Origin: Amphibalanus amphitrite
Taxonomy: Eukaryota > Arthropoda > Thecostraca > Balanomorpha > Balanidae
NCBI RefSeq assembly: GCF_019059575.1
Contig: NW_024882208.1
Location: forward strand, 307,400 to 371,399
Direction of reading: 5' to 3'
DNA: 64,000 nt
Positions 37,052-59,062 of this stretch are shown here, piece by piece; positions within the stretch are counted from its first letter, which is position 1, and each line of letters opens with the position of its first letter. The notes beneath the pieces are model-generated. The model ran no database searches and had not been told where the DNA came from. It saw only the letters and a program-made list of their open reading frames with translations. Position numbers and translations under genes: made by a program.

Positions 37052-37061
37052 GGCCGCGCGC
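36802..37061 (-). CDS. JARID2: JARID2 first recognised coding exon: PRC2-binding N-terminus
   Basis: The exon begins at 37061 after a CCCGCCAG acceptor that belongs to a tandem array; translation can start at 37051. About residues 29-38 read [10 protein letters not shown]. They align with the vertebrate JARID2 segment whose lysine (K116 in human) is methylated by PRC2 and bound by EED; the equivalent here is K34. The exon ends with [12 protein letters not shown], matching the conserved KTEDFLTFLCLRG block, and splices in phase 1 to 36523. The proline/serine-rich middle is lineage-specific. Confidence 0.85.
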
Positions 37062-37820
37062 CTGGCGGGACACAGGGAGAACGGTCATGGGAGGGCCACA
37101 GAGGTGGGATCTGTGACAGTGGAGAACGTCCGCGGGTCTGGCGGGACACAGGGAGAATGGTCATGGGAGGGCCACAGAGGTGGGATCTGTGCCAGTGGAG
37201 AACGTTAGGCCGCGCGTCTGGCGGGACACAGGGAGAACGGTCATGGGAGGGCCACAGAGGTGGGATCTGTGCCAGTGGAGAACGTCCGCGCGCCTGGCGG
37301 ACACAGGGAGAACGGTCATGGGAGAGCCACAGAGGTGGGATCTGTGCCAGTGGAGAACGTCCGCGCGCCTGGCGGGACACAGGGAGAACGGTCATGGGAG
37401 GGCCACAGAGGTGGGATCTGTGCCAGTGGAGAACGTCCGCGCGCCTGGTGGACACAGGGAGAACGGTCATGGGAGGGCCACAGAGGTGGGATCTGTGACA
37501 GTGGAGAACGTTAGGCCGCGCGCCTGGCGGGACACAGGGAGAACGGTCATGGGAGGGCCACAGAGGTGGGATCTGTGCCAGTGGAGAACGTCCGCGCGCC
37601 TGGCGGGACACAGGGAGAACGGTCATGGGAGGGCCACAGAGGTGGGATCTGTGACAGTGGAGAACGTCCGCGCGCCTGGCGGGACACAGGGAGAACGGTC
37701 ATGGGAGGGCCACAGAGGTGGGATCTGTGACAGTGGAGAACGTCCGCGCGCCTGGCGGGACACAGGGAGAACGGTCATGGGAGGGCCACAGAGGTGGGAT
37801 CTGTGACAGTGGAGAACGTT
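37062..37820 (-). repeat. Tandem array (~10 x 76 bp) carrying the JARID2 3' splice site
   Basis: A unit of about 76 bp repeats about ten times in the intron abutting the first JARID2 coding exon. On the gene strand each unit ends in the pyrimidine-rich acceptor (CTGTGTCCCGCCAG) plus the first bases of the exon (GCGCGCGG in most copies). Some copies differ by small indels, such as an extra TTAGGC segment at the junction. Each copy also contains an ATG (CCCATGACC). The array therefore holds about ten near-identical acceptors and upstream ATGs before the genuine exon. Confidence 0.85.
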
Positions 37821-40800
37821 AAGGATATTGATCTTTGCCTGTCCATGGCAAGGGGGATGAGTGGATTAGTGGAGCACAGGCTCACACTAAGCTGCAGTCA
37901 CCAAAAGTAAGGCAACTACATGCTGATTGTGATGATGAGTTGGAAAGCAACAATCAAGGGTTGCCAATCAATAATATTTGATTGAGCTGTTCTCTACATA
38001 CATTGCAACACAACTTCAAAATCTTCAGCATTTATGCTTGAGGTGGATACATAACAAATTGGTCACTTTTCCGCAATGAATTGGATAATATGAAACTCAA
38101 GGTAAATTACAGCATAGGTATTAATTAAACATTTGAAATCATCACATTTCACCTCAATGGACATATTAGAGAATCATACAAATATTGCCACATTCTTTTG
38201 TAAGGCAATCTATAAGTTCTAACTGTAAAACTATGTTCAGAAAGAAAATACATGTAAGCATAACTCCTTGGGTGATCAGATTACATACAAAACTGATAAT
38301 TGCTTATTGTGGGAGGCAAGAAATATGTTCACTTGATTTCACTGAAACAAATTAGGTACCCAACATAAAACATACAGTTATGACATAAGAATAAGATATA
38401 CAACATAACATTCAAATCCTTAAGAATATAAAAATTTGAAGTATATATTATAACAATATTTTTCACACCAAACATATATAACTTATATTTGTCACACTCT
38501 GAGCCAGGTAGTTTAATTTAAATTGTTAGGTTAAGTTAGGTGAGTTGGATTAGATTCAAATATTTTTGCTTCTAGTGTACCTGCTTTTGGGAGTTAAGCA
38601 TCATAAGAATCTAAGTTATTATATGGTTTGTGACATTATGTCATGGTATTTACTCAATTTCGAGCGCAGGGTGCAAAAGGTGACATTCACCTGTGTTCCA
38701 ATTTGGTGATGTTTGTTGAAGATGTTTATCAGGATGCTTATTTATCTTAACTAAATAGTATATTGCTTTTTCATTTTTGTTGAGTTTTACTATCAGTAGG
38801 TTAGGTAAGGACATTGGTATTTATTTACTTTAGGTCCGCAAAACAGAGGGGTAATTAAAAGTCATTCACACGATACTCTAAGACCTCCTGATTTCATTTC
38901 TGATACTTATTCCTTCTAGAAACCAATTTAAAAGAACCAGTACACTAGTATCACCAGTATCACCACCAACGGCCGCGGCCCCACCTCCGACCGGAACTGC
39001 ACGTGTCAAAAGACCGTCTGTGCGGCGCACCCGCTACAAATGGTCCAACCAAGGTTGAGCGAAATTACGGATGATAATAAATTGTAAGGAAAGTGACGTC
39101 AAAATAATCGAGGCGGAGCGGTGCAGTGCCGAAGGCAATGCCTTAGGAGAGATTACAGGCAATGGTAAGTCAAATATTTTTAGGTTAAGTGGTTGTGTAT
39201 CTGGCTTCAGGCCGAAGGCCTGAAGCCTGATGCATAACCACTTAACCTAAAAATATTTGACTTACCATTGCTTGCAATCTATTCATGCAAGTCACTTTTT
39301 CCTTTTCCCCCAGTAGGCAAACATCAGTAGGTCAGGTAAGGTAAGGTTTGGTTATGTTCTGATCATTTTCTCATGCTCTATTACCTTTGCTAAATATTTT
39401 CTCTTTTTTATTCACCGTTTTCTTGTGCTTTGGTATTATGACGTCATTTTCATAACGTCGAAAACTAATGAATATCCGCATCATTTTTTTTCTTTTATAG
39501 GGCAGCGTTGTATGTTTCGTTTTTGTCGCGGAAGCTTGCTTTCTTCAGTGTATATTGTGCAGCAGTGCGGTGTAATGTGCTGGGGTTTTAGTATCTTATT
39601 TTACATTTTTGATGCATTTAAGCATCATATCTGAATTCAGGACATCAAATAGTGTAAGAATGTGCATTTTTTCTTGTTGAAATAATATTGCGGACCTAAA
39701 GTAAATATTTACCAGGACATTGACATCACTCACATCAGCCCATGAAAATACCCATCAGAACAGCTTGATAAAGTGAAACACTGATGTGAACTGTGAAGAG
39801 AGAAAAAGGTGAATTCCACAAAATAACTCAATAAATATCTCAGGTGAAGCTATTTCAATAACAATCTTCAGCTTGGATTTTGATAGATTTAAGTGAAGTG
39901 GCTGTAGCTGCAGCAGGTTGGAAAGTCAAGCAGCCTGCCTTTTTAATTACCTTATATGATGTTTGCGATCAGTAAACAGAAGATACACTGAAAACAACCG
40001 ATGTCAGTGTATTATTCATAAAAATACACCGATTCTCGCCATTCATAGCACATCAAACACGGACATGAAAATGACAAACTCAGACACAAACAACAACCAC
40101 CGATCCAAAATCACAGGCACTATGCGTCAGGTACGTATGAGACGCGGTATCAAGAGAGTACGCGCCACTGGCATTATCCTGGCTCTTATCTCATATGACT
40201 CACAGATCAATGACAGACATATTGATATTTTGATTGTAATACAATCAATTGTGCAATTTACTCAATTTAATTTTCTTAAATTGTAAAAAATTGAAGGAAA
40301 ATACTTTCTCTTAATGTCCAAATAAAATAATTGAAGCTATTAAATTTGTGTTTTATCACGTGACATCTTGAAAAGGTCCTGCATCAAACTTAATAACATT
40401 CCAAGGTTTTAGTAATGTTGATGCTGTAAAATTATTTATTGATGTCAAAAAATTATATATAAAGTGCCTGTACCCTTCACAAAAAATTGATTTTGGATAA
40501 AAAAATAACTTTTATCATAACACAAAAAATGAGCCTGTCACCTAAAGCAATTACAGCCATTTCATATGAAATTATGAATTTTTGTATCCATCAAACGAGC
40601 GCTTTTAGAAAAAAGCTAATGACGTCATTCTAAAGGTGCATGTAGCAGCTATGCATCAAACATGTGATGTAAACAATAGCAATCCGCATAGGGCAGCCTC
40701 GGGCAGTTTGTGTTTTGAAGTGCATAGGTGCATTTCATTCCAATTTCATTCTAGTTCGTGCCATAGCCCGAAGTTTGTGCTGCAGGTCTTGCCACAGGGA

Positions 40801-41393
40801 GTTGTTGGTGAGTGGTTAGTTCAGTGCGTTTGTGTGACAAGCGGTTCCAATGCATGAAAGGACGGATCTACAGTCCCGGTCTGCTGATACTGAACAAAAA
40901 GTCAGGACTCAGGGCTCAGGTTTTTTTTTGAATAAAATGTATGTAGTATTTAGTAAACAGCGTATCACTATAGGTATAGAACATGGAGTGCCAAGTCTAA
41001 AGCCACAGAGCATCCTCACCATAAGCTCAATCATGTGACAGGCAATTGAGGGCCTCCAGCATGGTGCGGACTGCGGTGCACAACACCAATAACGTAACAG
41101 GGACTTGCTAGCAACGAGGGAGCAGTGAAACGAAACACATGACCCAGGGTTAGGGTTTTGTGATTTGGATTGCCTTTTTACCTCTGTACACCAGATTATT
41201 TTTTTTGACAGTTCTGATAGTTTGACATTTGACATAGCTTGAATTGATTGCTTGGACTAGCCTCCTGAAACCACTTCCACTTGTGCTATACCTACCAATT
41301 CATCAACATCAACATACCTACTGCTCAGTCTGTGCATTGCCCACAATATGCAGTTGGTGTTGTGTCACTATTCACTAATAAACTTTTTTCCAG
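37821..41393. other. Intergenic region between JARID2 and NAGK (divergent)
   Basis: AT-rich DNA with the foldback element at about 39.1-39.3 kb. JARID2 and NAGK are transcribed away from each other, so both promoters and any upstream 5'UTR exons should be here. No coding exon was recognised on either strand. Confidence 0.5.
39075..39345. mobile_element. Foldback (palindromic) element, copy 2, uninterrupted
   Basis: It matches copy 1 from GAAAGTGACGTCA through GTGCAGTGCCGAAGGCAATG, the palindromic core (GGCTTCAGGCCGAAGGCCTG at about 39203) and TTGCAATCTATTCATGC to GTAGGCAAACATCA. It shows the pre-insertion sequence of the hAT target site. No coding capacity. Outer ends are approximate. Confidence 0.8.
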
Positions 41394-41420
41394 GACAACT
41401 ATAACAATAAGGAAGCCAAC

Positions 41421-51946
<10,526 letters not shown>

Positions 51947-52350
51947 CTGCAGCCAGCACACCAACTGCTCTGTAGCTGGCGGCAGTGACTGCAGTCAGCA
52001 CACCAAACTGCTCTGCAGCTGGCGGCAGTGACTGCAGTCAGCACACCAAACTGCTCTGTAGCTGGCAGCAGTGACTGCAGTCAGCACAGGGCGGCAGTGA
52101 CTGCAGCCAGCACACCAAACTGCTCTGCAGCTGGCGGCAGTGACTGCAGCCGGCGCACGGTGGCAGTGACTGCAGTCAGCACAGGGCCGCAGTGGCTGCT
52201 GCCAGCACAGGGCGGCGGCAGTGACTGCAGCCGGCGCACGGTGGCAGTGACTGCAGTCAGCACAGGGCCGCAGTGGCTGCTGCCAGCACAGGGCGGCAGC
52301 AGTGACTGCAGCCAGCACACCAAGCTGCTCTGCAGCAGCTGGCGACAGTA

Positions 52351-54559
52351 GCGGCGCAGTGAGGCAGTGGCGGCGCTCGTAACGCCGAATACGCCAGACA
52401 TTCAGTGCCAACCATCCGCCATCGCACGGAGCCGGCCGGGAGGACGGGTGGGGCAGCGAGCGAAACACCGGGACTTGGGGAGAGGATTGTAGCGTAGGAG
52501 CTAGCGGGCGGAGAGAAATGCTCGAGACCTGTTTAGGAGAGGAAGGATAAAACTGAAGCCTGATGTTCGCCCAGTCATTCAGGAATTACTTCATTGTCCA
52601 GTGGATGTCTGTGCCGTGCTGTGTTGTGTTGTGCGCTGGTGGATTTATTTGTGACAGAGCCGGAGGCGGCCGGGTAAGCGGGTCACTGCCCGTGTATTTC
52701 CGTTCGAGATAGTCCCGTGCCATATTTATCATTTGTTGCTTTTTAGGTTGATTTTATCATTAGCATTCCACTTTGTTGAGGCGCGGTGAGCTGGGCTGCT
52801 TTGTTTTCTGGGAATCATGTGCTGTCGGACTGCCTGTGCCTATTGCATTAATTTTGGTTATGGAACGCCCCGCAACGGGTTGGGTGCTACCAAAGAGCTT
52901 GGTTGTCAGGATATGAGGGCTTTCTGGGAGTACAAGACTTTGATCATGCTTCGCTTTGCGTTATGTTGAATCGTAGTTTATATTAATTCTATTTTCGTAC
53001 ATCGATTGATAAGTCGTTCCCCTAAATGCGAGATATTTCACGATCGACTGTGATTGACCATTTATGTGATTTTTTTTTGTGAATCAAGCATTCCACGGCA
53101 TGCATTTTTGTAATACAATTGCTCAAATCGAACGCTTCGTCTGTCCCGCGGGACTCGGAACAGTACCTAATACCTATTGCAGAGCGCCTCTCAACCATGA
53201 TTTTAGTCCTTATGAGCCGACCGAGAGCCCTGGGTAGTCGATACACCGTCCGACCACGACTCGAGAACCTTCCTCTCAATCCACTGTTGCCCGGTCCGCC
53301 TCATCGCGGCAGAGCCTGCACCGGGCCGCAGCCCGCATGGCAACTCTTCTTCATGATGCTCGACGCCTTTTTCGAACCCATTCCCATTCCCAGTACCCCA
53401 CAAAAAGAGCGCAGAAGCATGTAAGTTTATTGGCCATTACCAGAACGAGGCCTGGCCCGGTGGGCTGTGGCCCGCCGAAACTGCAGCAGCGGCGCACTGC
53501 TGCTGCTGCTGCTGATGTATCCGAAGGAGCTGAAAAAGGCAGTCAGTGCGAACACGAGCACAAGAGCAAGACTTAGCACCCAGCGATTCCTTACGTTAAC
53601 AGAGCGTGATGCACGGAATCGTGAGATAGGGGGAAGCGTTCGTCTGTGCGTCAGGGAAGACTTAATCTGTCCAGTTCAGAGATTAAGTCGTGAGGCAAAT
53701 GATAAACATCGCTAAGAGCGAATTCGAAAGAAAAGGACGTATTTGGCAAGTGGAGATGGCAAATCGATACCTTTAGCATTACCACCCTGGCGGACAAGTG
53801 AAAGTGCGGATAAAGACGGGGGCGATTCAAATATGAAGAGAATTTGTGCAGTAGGAAGTTTTCATCTCTGAATACATGACTTTAGGCCAGAGTCTGAGCA
53901 GCTGAGGGGGTCAGGAAGCGGGATGTCCCGGGGTTGGCACGTTACCGGCATGGGTCCGTCCGAGCGAGCCGGGTCCGAGTGTGGCGCTCCGGCGTGCAGC
54001 GGGGTCCTGTCCTGTCCTGATCCTGATCCATCCATGATTCCGTGATCCATGATTCCGTGATCCTGATCCGTGACCATCCTATCCAGTGCCACACATCCCC
54101 TTCACATCCGATCCAGAGTGATATCCCGGCCATGAAATCCATTTCCGCGTGTGTCTGTGTGCTATCCAATGCATCCAAATCCAATCCTGGGGCTATCCAA
54201 TGCATCCTTGATTCTATAAAAACAAATGCAGGAAAGAGTGTTAGACGCCGCACAGACATACGTACAAAACAATGACATCGAGCATGTTTACCGCTTGTGT
54301 TTAAATTGAAACATCCAATTACATTTAAGACCGTTTATGAACCAACCCCACATACAAATGGTGAATGAACTTAAAATGCCGAGGGCGAGCACTACTCGCG
54401 CCTCCCCCGAATGTCCACAAACACACACAGGCTACTGACAGCGAAAGGTCAGAGGCTTATGAACCTTGGGCTGTGAGCTCCGGGCGTCGCGGGTCCCCAG
54501 TCTGCGTCTTCAGGCCGCCGGCGTGCGGCCGCCGCCCCTCCTCGGCCAGTCGGCTCCGC
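52351..54559. other. Convergent 3' flanks of NAGK and SRSF1
   Basis: Contains the 3' ends of both genes, which face each other. No additional exon or RNA gene was recognised, and the short open frames do not resemble known proteins. Confidence 0.5.
54000..54130. repeat. Short GATCC-rich repeats in the SRSF1 3' flank
   Basis: CCTGATCC, ATGATTCCGTGATCC and related short units recur several times just downstream of SRSF1 (which reads leftward). Confidence 0.6.
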
Positions 54560-56768
54560 TCAGTAGCGCTCGCGCGAGACGGAGCGGGAGCGGGAGCGCG
54601 AGTAGGAGCGCTTCACCGGCGAGTAGGTGGGCGAGCTGCGCCGGCGCGGCGAGTACGAGCGCGAGCGGGAGCGGCGCGCGCCGCCGCCGCCGCCACCTCC
54701 GCCACTGCTGCTGGCGCCCGTGTCCTCCTTGACACGCACGTACGACACCTCACCCTGGGGGAGGAAATGGTGACAGTCTGTTCAGACAACCCTCAGCCAG
54801 CCATTGATGCGTGAACAAAATTCACGTTCTCAAAACCGACATAAAAGCGTTAAATAGAATGAGCATACTTCCGCTGATAACCAGATTCGATAATAATTAC
54901 GCTGTCCAATGAAAACATTTAACAAATGAATAATTGAAAGAAAGATCAAATCAAACAGAATACATCTTTTATCACCAATTTAGCCATACATACCTCATGT
55001 GAGCGGAACTTGGAATCGTCCAGCTTTTTGACGGCGTACTTCATGTCCTCGTATCGGAGGAACTCGACGGTGCCGGTGCCGTCCTTGTAGGAGTCGGCGA
55101 AGCAGACGTCTCCGGCCTCGCGCATGTGGTCCTTGAGGTCCTGCCAGCTGCCGGTGGGCGGCAGTCCGGTGACCAGCACGCGGTACTGAGAGCGGCGCGC
55201 CGGCGGGCCGCGGCCCCGGCCCGGGCCGGCGCCCATCATGCCTCGGCCGCCCATCATGCCGCCGCGGCCCGGGCCGCCGCCGCGCGGAAACTCCACACGC
55301 AGCCGGTAGCCGTCGTAGTCGTACCCGTCGCGGGCGTACACGGCGTCATCGGCGTCCCTGGCGGGGTAACGGTGACTGGTCAGGTGCTGGTCAGAGGTAC
55401 CCGTCGCGGGCGTACACGGCGTCATCAGCGTCCCTGGCGGGGTCACAGTGACTGGTCAGGTGCTGGTCAGAGGTACCCGTCGCGGGCGTACACGGCGTCA
55501 TCGGCGTCCCTGGCGGGGTCACAGTGACTGGTCAGGTGCTGGTCAGAGGTACCCGTCGCAGGCGTACACGGCGTCATCGGCGTCCCTGGCGGGGTCACAG
55601 TGACTGGTCAGGCGCTGGTCAGAGGTACCCGTCGCGGGCGTACACGGCGTCATCGGCGTCCCTGGCGGGGTAACAGTGACTGGTCAGGTGCTGGTCAGAG
55701 GTACCCGTCGCGGGCGTACACGGCGTCATCGGCGTCCCTGGCGGGGTCACAGTGACTGGTCAGGTGCTGGTCAGAGGTACCCGTTGCGGGCGTACACGGC
55801 GTCATCGGCGTCCCTGGCGGGGTAACAATGACTGGTCAGGTGCTGGTCAGAGGTCCAGCCTGGTGGGTGGCATGGTTAGTTGTGGCAATCCATGTTTTTG
55901 CTTAGCACAAAAAAAGAGCAAGTGGAAACTACCTGTGCAAGGGTTTGTACATTTGAACAATGTCACCAAGCAATCACAGCACAATGAAAGTTGAACATGC
56001 TTATTGCTTATTGATGCTCAAGACCATAAAACTAAGCATGGGCAATAGTCAGCTAAGAAACACATGCCTGTGAATGCAAGGTACAAAATAAAAATTGAGG
56101 GAGTTAAGTTTTTTTTTAAACATTTACCTAAATGCAACAAAAGTTTCAACTCAGAGTGAGCTTACAACAAGTAAAAGTTGAAACACAGTGTTAGCATGGA
56201 AAGAATTGTAAGCAATGATAACAACTGGCAGCTTCAGTGATATCTACTAAGTGATAATCTTAGTTAGTAAATAATGCATGACTTTATTTGTTCTTTTACT
56301 ATGTAATGCCAAAAAAATCAGCCTGCCAATCAGGTATGATAACAAAATATTGAGCCAATTTAAGATAAGAATGCACATTTCATATTGATGTCCTTAGCAT
56401 TATTGCTTTTCCTCTCAACTTTGGCAAAAAAAAAAATGAATTATTTAGAATTGATAAAATGGTTAGTCAAAACACATTACTGAATGGGGTTCTGAGCCAT
56501 GTAGATATCATGTTAAGGATACTTTAACACTGCTCCATCTTAAACTAGGCTCATTTTCTGATTACAAATTGAAAAAGAAACTTTCCTAGACCTAATATAC
56601 AAACCTTGGATCTTCAAACTCGACAAATGCAAAAGGGGGTCCTTTCCGGTTCTTCAGATCAATGAATACGATTTTGCCAAACTTGTAGAACAGGTCCTCA
56701 ATATCCTTGGTGCGGATATCAGGAGGAAGATTCCCAACATAGATGCGACACTCATTGCGGCCAGACAT
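54560..56768 (-). CDS. SRSF1: SRSF1 (SF2/ASF) serine/arginine-rich splicing factor, 3 exons
   Basis: Exons 56768-56605, 55357-54994 and 54754-54560 sum to 723 nt (240 aa; human 248). RRM1: [20 protein letters not shown] and [14 protein letters not shown] glycine-rich linker follows ([20 protein letters not shown]). The second, pseudo-RRM has the [19 protein letters not shown] signature and [15 protein letters not shown] short RS tail ends [11 protein letters not shown]. The protein binds exonic enhancers, promotes U1/U2 recruitment and shuttles between nucleus and cytoplasm. Residue spacing and exon phases (2, then 0) are intact. The intron before exon 2 contains six extra copies of that exon's acceptor. 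The start Met follows a normal context, and the promoter region faces that of the SelW gene. Confidence 0.95.
55358..55852 (-). repeat. 76-bp tandem array (6 extra copies) of the SRSF1 exon 2 acceptor and exon start
   Basis: Units start at plus-strand positions 55397, 55473, 55549, 55625, 55701 and 55777; the genuine copy is at 55321. On the gene strand each unit has a 3' splice site (GTGACCCCGCCAG or similar), the first 41 nt of exon 2 ([13 protein letters not shown]) and then an in-frame TGA after a Leu codon. Copies are nearly identical. Splicing to any upstream copy would truncate SRSF1 after RRM1 and make the transcript a nonsense-mediated-decay substrate. Confidence 0.93.
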
Positions 56769-57700
56769 GACTAAGGAGTAAGTGAATGAAGTTCTATTGA
56801 AAGACCAAAACAAATGTGAGATCACTTTCGACTCTAATCAATCCAATCCCTCCTCTTGGCCGCAAAATTTACATAAAACCACACGCTACGAATCTGGCGC
56901 ACCACCGGGGGATGGAAAACTGCCCCTTTTCAAGAAAAATTACGAAAAGCAGGGCTCAGCAGCTTCAAATGAGCCCTCTTATCTTTGATTCAACTGATCC
57001 CTGAATAGCGTAGGGAAAATCCGTAGCCTCGCCCAAAACAAATGAAAATGAGTGAGCCTTATCGCCCCCAAAATCTCAACAATCAAGCTAAAGATGGCGG
57101 CGTCGACGGCGTGGACTTTTTATTTAAATCAAGCATGCCTTTTTATTTTCTAATTTATCTAAAACTGTTAAAATAAAATTTTAAGTTTTGAAGACTTAAA
57201 ACAGTGATTTAATCAAAACATACTGTTTTATTGGCATAGATATTGGGCTTCATTTGTTTTTCTTCTCACTACTATTTCTTGCTTTCATCTACGCCGCATA
57301 AAAGACGAAATCAGCTTATTTACAGGCTGTTCTAAAAATTATGCCTGCTGTAGTGCAGTTGCTATCGTCATCAATTAAATGCTGATTTTCTGCATAATTA
57401 GCGTCAGACATTAAAAATGAATGAAATTTTGGTTTGAAATAGTGGTAATTTATAGAAAAAAAATTATTTCTTACGCTGAAACTATTTGACGTTGAATTGA
57501 AAACCCCTGCTTTTTGCTTGCCAGCCATTCTTATTCGTTCGTTGATTTTGATTGGTCAAATATTTTGCAGCAGAAAGCGACAAAATACCAAGGTAACGTT
57601 GAACAGCAGTAAAGTTACAGTCGAGTCGAGGATATGTATTGCCATTTCATATTGATTTCATCACAAGACACAGGGGGAAGTGGTAGGTGAGTGGTTCGTA
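56769..57700. promoter_or_regulatory. Shared divergent 5' region of SRSF1 and SelW
   Basis: SRSF1 begins leftward at 56768, and the first SelW coding exon is rightward at 59063, with a 5'UTR exon piece at 58992. The interval lacks recognisable genes apart from a short minus-strand frame at 57316-57528 of unknown worth. A head-to-head promoter is likely in the first kilobase. No TATA box or start site can be assigned. A possible donor (AAGTG|GTAGGTGAG near 57680) could end a 5'UTR exon of SelW. Confidence 0.35.
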
Positions 57701-58069
57701 TGTGGAAATGTTTTTTGAGTTCAAGTGGTTGTTTTTAGGAAAAGGCATGTTTCAAAACCAAAATTATTGATGATTTTTGTTGACTGCCTTTCAACCCTTT
57801 GACCCATGGCCACTCTTTTGTGAAATTGTTTTCAATGAACCATGAATGATTGAGTTATTCAAATAATAAGTTTCCTTCTGATCAGAGAGACATTCAGAGC
57901 TATGTGTCATTGTATATACTCAAGCAAATGACAACAATTTAACGGTTCTAAAATAGATACGAGACATTTCGGCCACATAGTGCCTTCGTTAGTGGATATA
58001 TGAATGTGGATGAATAGGTATAAAGTTACTTATGATAATCAGAACATGAAACATTGTGATATGATCTGA

Positions 58070-58315
58070 TATATCAGAGGCCATATAATCAGATGATCAG
58101 ATGCCATACAATCAGGTTATATAGATCAGATGCCATATAACTAGTAGAGAAGTGGCTGGCTACATTTTTGGGTAAATCAAATGTGAAGATTAAGTATGGT
58201 AAACATAAAAATTAACCTGACCTAACCTTACTTACTGACCTACAACATTGAACCTACCAACCTGCAACCTACCAACCTACAGCCTACAACCTACATCCTT
58301 TAACTACATTCTAAA
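58070..58315. repeat. Short simple repeats upstream of SelW exon 1
   Basis: Repeats of GATCAGATGCCATA (58075-58140) and then CCTAC/AACCTACC repeats (58215-58315). No gene. Confidence 0.65.
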
Positions 58316-59062
58316 TCTACACATCTGATTTTTGTTCACTTTAAAGCTGCCCACACCAGAAGTTTCACCAACCATTTGAAAAAAATAGATATGGTATTGG
58401 TTAACACCATAAGTACTGGGCATGAATAAACAGTAGTTACTAGTTAGACTGCCTCATTACTTTTCACATAAGATTTTTGTGTGGCTAGCCACATTCCTAA
58501 GTGGCCTAAGGCTAAAACTGACCATTGCAGTCAACTTTTCTTCTGGTTCAGTTGGTATTAGTGCAGTGTACCTACATGGTGTCCCTCTTGTTCTAGTCAG
58601 GTAGGATGCCCAGTAGCAGTCATCCCTTACAGAACACACAAGAAATTTGAAATGGTCATGTTCAAGGATTCAAGGTCATTGCTCCACCAATCACAGTTTT
58701 GATAAATTGACAAAGAATCATCTTAGATCATGATTTCATGGCATATGTACCTATCTAAGACCTAAGTTACCTATAAGATCTCTGCAAGTCCTAGATCCTG
58801 GTTCCTGGTTGGTTGCTAGATGCTGTGAAATCATTGAGTCAGCACAATTTTTTATGTGACATTTAATGGACTCATAGATCCTGTTCTGTAGTTTGCTCAG
58901 AATGCAAAATGATGAAAGACCTCACACAGATGTGTGCATATGTCTGCTTTCTGAATTGTTTCATTGTCTGTTTCTTTCTGCTTTGTTTTAGTTCACTGCA
59001 CCTTGAACCAAGTGAAGACACAGTGTGTTTCTGTCACACTGGCAAGTGTATTGAGAAGAATC

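Noticed and set aside
36628..37806. Frames of 332 aa (minus) and 208-238 aa (plus) over the JARID2 leader array
   Set aside because: Repeat-driven. The exon's true frame is set by the [12 protein letters not shown] and AQRKFAQ matches and by splice phase.
40636..40857. Possible coding exon upstream of NAGK
   Set aside because: Joining at the 40808 donor to the 41394 acceptor gives an immediate stop in frame; at best it is a 5'UTR exon.
57316..57528. Minus-strand 70-codon frame beginning MAGKQKAG
   Set aside because: No recognisable family, AT-rich and in the divergent promoter area; an exon ending at a GTAAG donor is conceivable but unsupported.
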